This document shows, one piece after another, positions 1 to 4,661 of a stretch of DNA of 7,348 nucleotides. Under the pieces are notes generated by a model that saw only the letters and a list, made by a program, of their open reading frames with translations, was not told where the DNA came from and made no database searches. The DNA is taken from contig JANQKJ010000125.1 of assembly GCA_028281205.1 (NCBI GenBank), forward strand, positions 1-7,348, in the 5' to 3' direction. This DNA comes from Gammaproteobacteria bacterium. GTDB taxonomy: Bacteria; Pseudomonadota; Gammaproteobacteria; UBA4575. Numbering within the stretch: position 1 is the stretch's first letter; every line of letters starts with the position of its first letter. A program made the position numbers and the translations under genes.

Positions 1-12
1 TGTTCTGTAATT

Positions 13-241
13 TTACTTAGAATACTTCAGTTTTATCTCTTCCCAATTTTTACCAGTACTTTGATCATCGGTATAAGCAGATAACCTTTTATCAATTATC
101 AATTATCAAGTTCTTTTTCTGAGACTCTGAGCTCTCTATAAAAACTTGATCACAAATCACACCATCACATAGCTGCTCAGCCAACAAGATGCTTTCAGCC
201 ACGTTAAGATCTTGAATACTAATCGTTTTTATCTCAAACAA
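13..241 (-). pseudogene. Addiction-module antitoxin (PF09720/TIGR02574-like), frame broken by a 7-bp repeat
   Basis: Reading from a TTG at 239-241, the frame gives 49 codons and stops at TGA 92-94. The recognisable C-terminal half continues in another frame to TAA at 13-15. Removing one of three TTGATAA copies (89-109, minus strand) joins the two into 73 residues. The joined protein shows both halves of the Unstab_antitox family: LNVAESILLAEQLCDGVI near residues 12-29 (family pattern: VAERIxLAExLWDSI) and RLSAYTDDQSTGKNWEEIK near the C-terminus (family pattern: RRLxAYxxxPxxGxxWEEVK). The length also fits the family, about 70-80 residues. Such proteins usually neutralise a RelE/ParE-type toxin encoded immediately downstream, which here would be past the left edge. 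The expected family Trp after LAEQL is Cys here. The start is uncertain: no clear Shine-Dalgarno is seen, and an in-frame TAA lies seven codons upstream of the TTG. As written the gene is off; it may be a pseudogene, a phase-variable gene or a sequencing artefact. Confidence 0.72.
89..109. repeat. Three perfect tandem copies of a 7-bp unit (TTATCAA on +)
   Basis: TTATCAA is present at 89-95, 96-102 and 103-109 with no interruptions (TTGATAA on the coding strand). It lies inside the antitoxin gene. Because 7 is not a multiple of 3, gain or loss of a copy changes the frame. Two copies give an intact antitoxin; the three seen here put a TGA in frame. Short tandem repeats like this are typical sites of replication slippage. 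Confidence 0.95.
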
Positions 242-258
242 GATTAATTTAAGCCCGC

Positions 259-298
259 ATTATACTTTACAACAGTCTAGATAACATAACTCGTTATG
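259..298 (-). promoter_or_regulatory. Candidate antitoxin promoter (-10 TATAAT) with an overlapping palindrome
   Basis: On the minus strand a perfect TATAAT stands at 264-259, about 18 bases before the TTG start of the antitoxin. No good -35 hexamer is found at 16-18 bp spacing (the sequence there is close to ATGTTA or TGTTAT). The palindrome CATAAC-TC-GTTATG covers 285-298, at the -35 position. Antitoxins commonly repress their own operon by binding palindromes that overlap the promoter, so this could be an operator. It could also be an attC-like core, since its arms have the xCATAAC/GTTATGx form. The very short leader it implies is a weakness. Confidence 0.35.
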
Positions 299-369
299 AC
301 AGATAGCTGAAGCCGAATGGAGCATCATGTAGACATTTATGACAACACCATCCAACTCAGATATGTTAG

Positions 370-386
370 AGGCAACTGCGTTGCCT
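370..386. other. Short perfect hairpin in the gap before the antitoxin
   Basis: AGGCAAC-TGC-GTTGCCT forms a 7-bp stem with a 3-base loop. It lies in the 284-base gene-free gap 242-525 between the TIM-barrel gene and the antitoxin remnant. Neither strand has a clear T tract right after it: on + it is followed by AAAAGGGG. It is therefore a poor intrinsic terminator, although it could help end transcription of the upstream gene. The rest of the gap shows no credible reading frame. It does contain minus-strand TGTAACAAGCGCC near 482-494, reminiscent of the left end of some attC sites, and two direct TTATGACA copies at 295-302 and 338-345. Confidence 0.4.
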
Positions 387-525
387 AAAAGGGGAAATAG
401 TACTAATAAGGAGTGACAATATTTTTCAAACTTTATTATGCAATGTATCGCAATAGGTTTAGATTCTTTCTATCAGTAGGCGCTTGTTACATGTTGTCGG
501 GCCACACAGTATGTTTATGTCACAA

Positions 526-2028
526 TTAATGACTGACAATTGCTTCTCCAATAAATCTCTGTACGGCTCTTGTCACGGGTATATCCTCTGGAGCAACATG
601 GGTCCAAAGTCCAAAGTTAAAAATACCAATGGCGTTGTTATTACCAAGAGCCAGCTCGTAATAAAGCCAATTAATCCGAGCCACATCAGCATCACTGGTA
701 GTTCCCGAAAAATGGCTTTGCGGTATCACAAATATGGGCTTGCCGGGTTGCTGATCTTGTAATGCGACTTGCATTTCTTCAATCTCGTAAAATTCTTGAT
801 AAGCCACGTATTTATTTGCTGCGACCCAGTCAAGCCCTTCAACAAACGGTAAGACGTCATCAACGCTCGTATAGGCAAACGCTGCCATAATTGGCAAGCT
901 CGGAAAATCCTGTTTTACTTGTGATAAGACTGTTTCATAGTCTTCAAGCGCTATATTGACCGCCCAAAATGGTTCATCAACTATGTATAAAGCTGCTAAT
1001 AAGCTTTCGTTATCATTTGCTTTAATTACATTTTTAATATTTTCCCATTGAGATTGCCATGTAGGAGACAGCATACCAAAATTTGAATGGCCACTAGTCC
1101 ATGGCCAAAACTCCCATCGTACTTGCAAAATGCATCGATTTGGAAAACATCGATCGCGGAAATATTGACTACTAAGAAGTTCTATTTGATCGGGGGATAG
1201 TGCTATAAAATTAAAGTTTGTGAACTCCGCAACTTCATCCAAATGACTCCCATAAGTAGGGCTATCAGCCCAATAATAGCCATAGTATTTTAAGTGGCCA
1301 GAATCTACGCCCCTTCGTGTTTTAATAACTAAGTCATCGAACCAAGAAACCGCACCAGAATTTGGATTTATATATGCACCAAGATATGGATGGGCACTAG
1401 CGGGCAAAGGTTCATCGAGTACAGCGGTTATGACTGTGCCATTGATAGTTGCCTCCAGTAGACCCGGTTTGATATCGAGAACAACTTCGTAAGTATCAGA
1501 AGCTGGGATATAACCACTAACAGTTTTAGCGTTGCCGTTCTGATAAACTCCTACGCCGCCATTTGATCTTATCAAGAAGCCAAAATTTGACTGCGTTACA
1601 TATCCCCTTTTAGTTGAATCTGAATCCAACATAAACGATGTCCACATACTACTAGTCCCATCATTTTTATATGGATCTGTTTTATATGATACTCTGTAAC
1701 TGTTAGCCGACCCAGGCCATATTCTGTAATTTAGCATTACTGATGAATACTCTAAATGAAATGAAAGCTTGTTAGGTGTATAGATATGATTTACCTGGGA
1801 CAACCATTCAGGATTACTTTCTTTATCATACCAGCTACCATCCCGCCTCTCCCACGACGTCCCTTCCCATTGCCCAAAATATTGGCGTTTAGGTAAATTA
1901 TCATTAATGCCATAATCAATTGAGTTGAGTGCATCATCAAAGTTATCAATATATTTAAAGTGCCAATCATCAGCAAATGCCTGAGTATTTAAAAGTAGTA
2001 AAACTATGTATATAAAACACCCTTTCAC
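526..2028 (-). CDS. Secreted concanavalin-like plus TIM-barrel glycosidase-like protein
   Basis: The product has 500 residues. A Sec signal peptide fills residues 1-19 (Lys, a run of I/V/L, then QAFA before DDW). Residues ~25-238 look like a jelly-roll lectin/glucanase-type domain: alternating beta strands ending in WFDDLVIKTRR, the usual last strand of LamG-like or DUF1080-like folds. Residues ~245-495 look like a (beta/alpha)8 barrel: strands such as LKYYGYYWADSP, FNFIALS, CILQVRW, LLAALYIVDEPF, LPIMAAFAY, LDWVAANKYV, KPIFVIPQSHF and AIGIFNFGLW. The Asp-Glu-Pro at 351-353, at the end of a strand, is where many retaining glycosidases place the acid/base glutamate. I cannot assign a GH family, and activity is inferred. 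The start is GTG, 8 bases after an AGAGGTG ribosome-binding site; the overlapping ATG is out of frame and closes at once. It lies 96 bases after the beta-helix gene on the same strand and may be co-transcribed with it. Confidence 0.85.
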   Translation of the reverse strand: MKGCFIYIVLLLLNTQAFADDWHFKYIDNFDDALNSIDYGINDNLPKRQYFGQWEGTSWERRDGSWYDKESNPEWLSQVNHIYTPNKLSFHLEYSSVMLNYRIWPGSANSYRVSYKTDPYKNDGTSSMWTSFMLDSDSTKRGYVTQSNFGFLIRSNGGVGVYQNGNAKTVSGYIPASDTYEVVLDIKPGLLEATINGTVITAVLDEPLPASAHPYLGAYINPNSGAVSWFDDLVIKTRRGVDSGHLKYYGYYWADSPTYGSHLDEVAEFTNFNFIALSPDQIELLSSQYFRDRCFPNRCILQVRWEFWPWTSGHSNFGMLSPTWQSQWENIKNVIKANDNESLLAALYIVDEPFWAVNIALEDYETVLSQVKQDFPSLPIMAAFAYTSVDDVLPFVEGLDWVAANKYVAYQEFYEIEEMQVALQDQQPGKPIFVIPQSHFSGTTSDADVARINWLYYELALGNNNAIGIFNFGLWTHVAPEDIPVTRAVQRFIGEAIVSH

Positions 2029-2093
2029 ATTTACACCTCTGATAAGTACTGAATTTAACGCTCTACTCCGTAGCGTAGGGGCTTATATAGATG

Positions 2094-2140
2094 GAAAACA
2101 TACTCGCTATACTGCGGGCGGCTTCTACGAGAATGTTTTC
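2094..2140. terminator. Long hairpin spanning the end of the beta-helix gene
   Basis: GAAAACATACTCG (2094-2106) and CGAGAATGTTTTC (2128-2140) pair at 12 of 13 positions around a 21-base loop. One arm is the last four codons of the beta-helix gene and the stop lies in the loop. On the minus strand the 3' arm ends ATGTTTTCC, so a short T run is part of the stem rather than after it. It could be an imperfect terminator or attenuator between the two secreted-protein genes. Alternatively it is the inner stem of an attC-like dyad: minus-strand GGGTAAC at 2155-2149 and GTTAAAT at 2059-2053 would be the outer arms. Confidence 0.4.
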
Positions 2141-3519
2141 ACTAGTACGTTACCCGGTATAGAGTTTGGAGCGTCATGAAGGTTGTTGAACTCAACAATT
2201 TGCATCGCTGTATTTGCGTCCACGTCAATAAACGCAGCAAAGCTACCTTGAGCCCCGCTGCTTTGCTGATTGTTGGATATTTGAAACCGAGCATTTGACG
2301 ACACATTGCTTCTAATATTTATCGCTCGACTAGTGGTACCATTAAATCTACCAGTACCAGTGAAATAACATCCATCAATTACAATATTTCTGACGTATGG
2401 CCCTTCAATCCAAATATCAGGATGATGGCCATCGCTTCTATTATTACCCTCAAAGAAGCAATCTCTAATCGCGAAAGATGCTACGCCAATAACTCGAAAT
2501 GCAACACGTTGTGAACGCTGTATCTCACAGCGTAAAAAAAGTATATTTCTCGCACCACCTGAATTATCAACAAGCACATTCTCGCCGCCATTTGACTTTC
2601 GTTGATCGTCAATCCTGCAACCAACGACCATCATTGAGTTTGCCTGTGGCCCAATTTTTAAATTTCGAGTATATGCCCCAGCTATAAAGCAATTTCGAAT
2701 ATCCATGCCAAACGCATTTACATCAACATTTATATTAAACCCCTGCACATGAACATTATAAAGTTCACTTCGGCGTATTGTGTTATCAAACGAAATACCG
2801 GTTTCGCTACCAGTGGATGCAAGGCTAAAATGGACGATGCTAATATTTTTTATTATGTCAAATGACGACTCAAGGCTTGTGTTTGTCCCAGTATCTCCTT
2901 CGTCGCCCACCTGTACACAAACGCCTGATGAAGTATTAAATCTTAACGTTGACCTACCTGGTCCACACCCATCAACACCCACACCCTGGCCTACCTGTAA
3001 GCTACCGCCCGTAAAGTCATGCACCCCACTATCAAGAAATATAGTATTCTCGACAATATTTGTTTTGTCTGGTGAAATTACTTCCCAAATTGATTGCTTA
3101 CAATAGTTTGAAAGACCATTCCATCTTTGTAAATTTACTGAAGCAATGCCTTCCGAATCAAATACATCTCTATTTTTTGACGGCTTAATACCTACCCAAC
3201 GCGTATGAATGGCACCCTCATAATGCCTATGCCATGAACCTTCTATATGACTATTCATAGCGACACCAATCAGTTCTATCGTTAGTGTCTCTGATGACCA
3301 GTAAAACACGCCTCCACAATTGTCACCAACTTCATCAAAGCCCTTTACAATCACGTATTGATTATCACTTATTGATTGCGGTCCCACATTCAGCAAATCG
3401 TCAATTGTATCTAATACAGTTAATGACGCCGTTTGCGCTACGGCAGAGCTAACATGAGTTGTAAGTCCCGCCGTTGCCAAAATCGCTCCGCCAACACCAA
3501 CAAAATTTCTACGTTTCAA
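2125..3519 (-). CDS. Tat-exported right-handed beta-helix protein (pectate-lyase/tailspike-like)
   Basis: The product has 464 residues. It begins MKRRNFVGVGG..., a twin-arginine motif (KRRNFVG) followed by a mild hydrophobic stretch and a probable cleavage after AVA at residue 28, so it is probably folded in the cytoplasm and exported by Tat. Residues ~35-112 resemble the N-terminal module of phage tailspikes and related pectate-lyase-like proteins: DTIDDLL, then YVIVKGFDEVGDNCGGVFYW, then GSWHRHY and WVGIKP. From ~160 to 445 short Val/Ile/Phe strands alternate with Asn/Gly turns (for example DIRNCFIAGA, MVVGCRIDD, NILFLRCEIQ, FAIRDCFFEG, IVIDGCYFTG), the ladder of a parallel beta-helix. It probably binds or cleaves a polysaccharide, but no catalytic residues can be named. 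The start is TTG, with GGAG six bases upstream and no better in-frame ATG. The gene ends inside a long hairpin. The neighbouring secreted TIM-barrel protein suggests a shared glycan target. Confidence 0.85.
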   Translation of the reverse strand: MKRRNFVGVGGAILATAGLTTHVSSAVAQTASLTVLDTIDDLLNVGPQSISDNQYVIVKGFDEVGDNCGGVFYWSSETLTIELIGVAMNSHIEGSWHRHYEGAIHTRWVGIKPSKNRDVFDSEGIASVNLQRWNGLSNYCKQSIWEVISPDKTNIVENTIFLDSGVHDFTGGSLQVGQGVGVDGCGPGRSTLRFNTSSGVCVQVGDEGDTGTNTSLESSFDIIKNISIVHFSLASTGSETGISFDNTIRRSELYNVHVQGFNINVDVNAFGMDIRNCFIAGAYTRNLKIGPQANSMMVVGCRIDDQRKSNGGENVLVDNSGGARNILFLRCEIQRSQRVAFRVIGVASFAIRDCFFEGNNRSDGHHPDIWIEGPYVRNIVIDGCYFTGTGRFNGTTSRAINIRSNVSSNARFQISNNQQSSGAQGSFAAFIDVDANTAMQIVEFNNLHDAPNSIPGNVLVKTFS

Positions 3520-3702
3520 TTTTCACTCCAACTTTCAACTATTATCAGAATAATTCATCTATGTTTTTCATAAAAAGTTGCTACTGCATCGATTTAGCAG
3601 CCAGCTCAATTATGTCGCTATATTTTTACAACAACCTGAGTAGGGAAAATTGTCAATGCAACGAATAATTTTTCCCACTGACTTGGCATGTTACAATACT
3701 GT

Positions 3703-3754
3703 TAATATACACCTGTAATATACACCTGTAATATACACCTGTAATATACACCTG
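3703..3754. repeat. Four perfect tandem copies of a 13-bp unit, TAATATACACCTG
   Basis: The unit occurs at 3703-3715, 3716-3728, 3729-3741 and 3742-3754 without a mismatch. It lies about 180 bases upstream of the TTG start of the beta-helix gene. On the transcribed strand each copy carries TATATT, a -10-like hexamer. The block could be a variable-number repeat tuning promoter spacing, a cluster of regulator sites, or neutral slippage. It is far too short and spacer-free to be CRISPR. Confidence 0.97.
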
Positions 3755-3776
3755 AATTTAATACGCCAGGCACCGA

Positions 3777-3860
3777 GCATAACACTTGCTAAAGTAAAGC
3801 TCTAGTAGTAAAAATGAATCACTAATCACTGCTTTAGCCGCCTATAACTTTGGTTATAGG
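3777..3860 (-). other. Candidate attC-like dyad with a perfect terminal hairpin
   Basis: Minus strand: CCTATAAC (3860-3853), loop CAAA, GTTATAGG (3848-3841) is a perfect 8-bp hairpin. It is followed by GCTAAAG (3838-3832), later CTTTAGC (3794-3788), four bases, and GTTATGC (3783-3777). The order resembles the left core, inner arm, inner arm, right core layout of integron attC sites, and 84 bp is a usual size. GTTATGC is a known core variant (as in Vibrio repeats). The extra GTTATAGG and the long 14-base left spacer do not fit well. The 8-bp hairpin alone has no T tract and is a poor terminator. Confidence 0.3.
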
Positions 3861-3979
3861 AAAGTTATATATTGAAAAAATAAATTTAAATTTTAGCGCA
3901 AGTATTACGCCTTACCGGAGTAGAGCCTTATCGACTACACGAAAAAACAAACTGCTGTTTTAAATTAAATGAGTTGAGA

Positions 3980-4070
3980 ATTTAACACTTTGAATTTATA
4001 ACATCGGTATTTAGGAACCAGAGCGAAGCCAGGACCACGCCAGAATAGCGACTAGAATTACTCGTTAGGC
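3980..4070 (-). other. Possible attC-like site at the end of the 161-residue gene
   Basis: On the minus strand GCCTAAC (4070-4064), a match to the integron inverse core RYYYAAC, is embedded in the last codons of the membrane-protein gene. GTTAAAT (3986-3980), a match to GTTRRRY, follows 91 bp from the first base. Inner arms are weak: AATTCTA against the complement AATTTATA. The core positions and total length suit attC, but the poor stem means chance is a real alternative, and the site at 3777-3860 competes with it. Confidence 0.25.
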
Positions 4071-4543
4071 GACTCCACTTTACTGGTAGGAACTGCTGCG
4101 TTCTCTTGATATTTTTCATATGCTTCAAAACTGCCTCCGACAAATAACGTGCAGATTAGAAATACAGCTAAGAACGTGACCGTTTTACTGCCCGTTCCAA
4201 GTCCAACGCCTCGAGTTGGTATAAGTTCGTTAAATTTTTCATCTTCTGAATTGATTGAAACGTAGCTGAAGCCATAAGGAAAATCATCAACCTCCAACTT
4301 CGCCGAAAGATTTCGAGCGATTAGAGCAGACCTGGAACAATTTTTATATATGCGCAGAAGTATTAATACGATTGCTGCTGTTGAGAACAGTACAAGGACA
4401 TTGCCAAATGGAAATGAACTCGGTGCATCAACTGTGAATGCGGCGCCCGTAACCGCGATCATGCCGGTCACTATGGCAATGGATAGATTGTCATAGTGAG
4501 CGTGCGAAGATATTACTGCTTGGTACAACTCATTTTTATCCAA
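4058..4543 (-). CDS. Small membrane protein with three predicted transmembrane segments, function unknown
   Basis: The product has 161 residues. I recognise no family with confidence. Hydrophobic segments lie at about 20-38 (SIAIVTGMIAVTGAAFTV), 47-65 (GNVLVLFSTAAIVLILLRI) and 120-138 (KTVTFLAVFLICTLFVGGS). A short soluble N-terminus (MDKNELYQAVISSHAHYDN) precedes them, with a polar loop of about 50 residues between segments 2 and 3 and a charged tail. The start is TTG: AAGGAG lies nine bases upstream and the first in-frame ATG is inside segment 1 (residue 28), which would destroy it. The arrangement recalls small membrane proteins often found in accessory islands and integron cassettes. SLATT-type two-helix effectors share a loosely similar layout, but no diagnostic motif is visible. 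It is the only gene between the dyads at 4558-4653 and 3980-4070. Confidence 0.75.
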   Translation of the reverse strand: MDKNELYQAVISSHAHYDNLSIAIVTGMIAVTGAAFTVDAPSSFPFGNVLVLFSTAAIVLILLRIYKNCSRSALIARNLSAKLEVDDFPYGFSYVSINSEDEKFNELIPTRGVGLGTGSKTVTFLAVFLICTLFVGGSFEAYEKYQENAAVPTSKVESPNE

Positions 4544-4557
4544 TGGTATCTGCTCCT

Positions 4558-4653
4558 TATAAACGCCTGACGCTCAAAGTGGCGACTGATTCACACATGT
4601 TCCCATTAAATCGAGGGAACTACTACATCCAATATCAGCCACTTGTTATGAGC
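4558..4653 (-). other. Best candidate attC-like site, downstream of the lipoprotein gene
   Basis: Minus strand, 5' to 3': GCTCATAAC (4653-4645), then AAGTGGCTGAT (4644-4634), an inner hairpin GTTCCC/GGGAAC (4620-4615 with 4604-4599), then ATCAGTCGCCACTT (4591-4578), which pairs with AAGTGGCTGAT apart from three extra bases, then TGAGC, and finally GTTTATA (4564-4558). The nested arms with unpaired bases on one side, the 96-bp size and the position nine bases after the stop codon fit an integron attC. The left core is the exact complement of GTTATGAGC just upstream of the same gene (6654-6646), as expected for the two ends of one cassette. The right core GTTTATA deviates from GTTRRRY. It may instead act as a terminator-like stem. 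Confidence 0.45.
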
Positions 4654-4661
4654 TATTACTT

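Larger units (their letters stand above)
3520..4057. other. 538-base gene-free stretch between the membrane-protein and beta-helix genes
   Basis: No credible coding frame is seen on either strand. Reading with the genes (right to left), the stretch holds: the attC-like dyad that starts in the end of the 161-residue gene (3980-4070); an AT-rich segment; a perfect hairpin at 3841-3860; a minus-strand GTTATGC core at 3783-3777; four 13-bp tandem repeats (3703-3754); a minus-strand TTGACA at 3653-3648 that would suit a -35 box but has no good -10 at standard spacing; and the leader of the beta-helix gene with GGAGTG at 3529-3524. Confidence 0.6.

Noticed and set aside
484..762. 92-codon plus-strand frame overlapping the end of the TIM-barrel gene
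   Set aside because: Mostly antisense to the barrel-coding region, no ribosome-binding site or recognisable motif.
2780..3106. 108-codon plus-strand frame inside the beta-helix gene
   Set aside because: Antisense shadow; the Pro/Ser-rich translation mirrors Gly/Asn/Asp-rich codons of the real gene.
2125..3519. Prophage tailspike
   Set aside because: No other phage genes are near and the protein carries a Tat signal, which virion proteins lack; only the fold is shared.
3703..3754. CRISPR array
   Set aside because: The 13-bp units are directly abutted without spacers and far shorter than CRISPR repeats.
3841..3860. Intrinsic terminator
   Set aside because: The perfect 8-bp stem is AT-rich and has no T tract on either side.
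4558..4653. Vibrio-type VCR repeat
   Set aside because: Only the short core word resembles VCRs; the body differs and candidate sites in the window are not near-identical to each other as in a Vibrio array.
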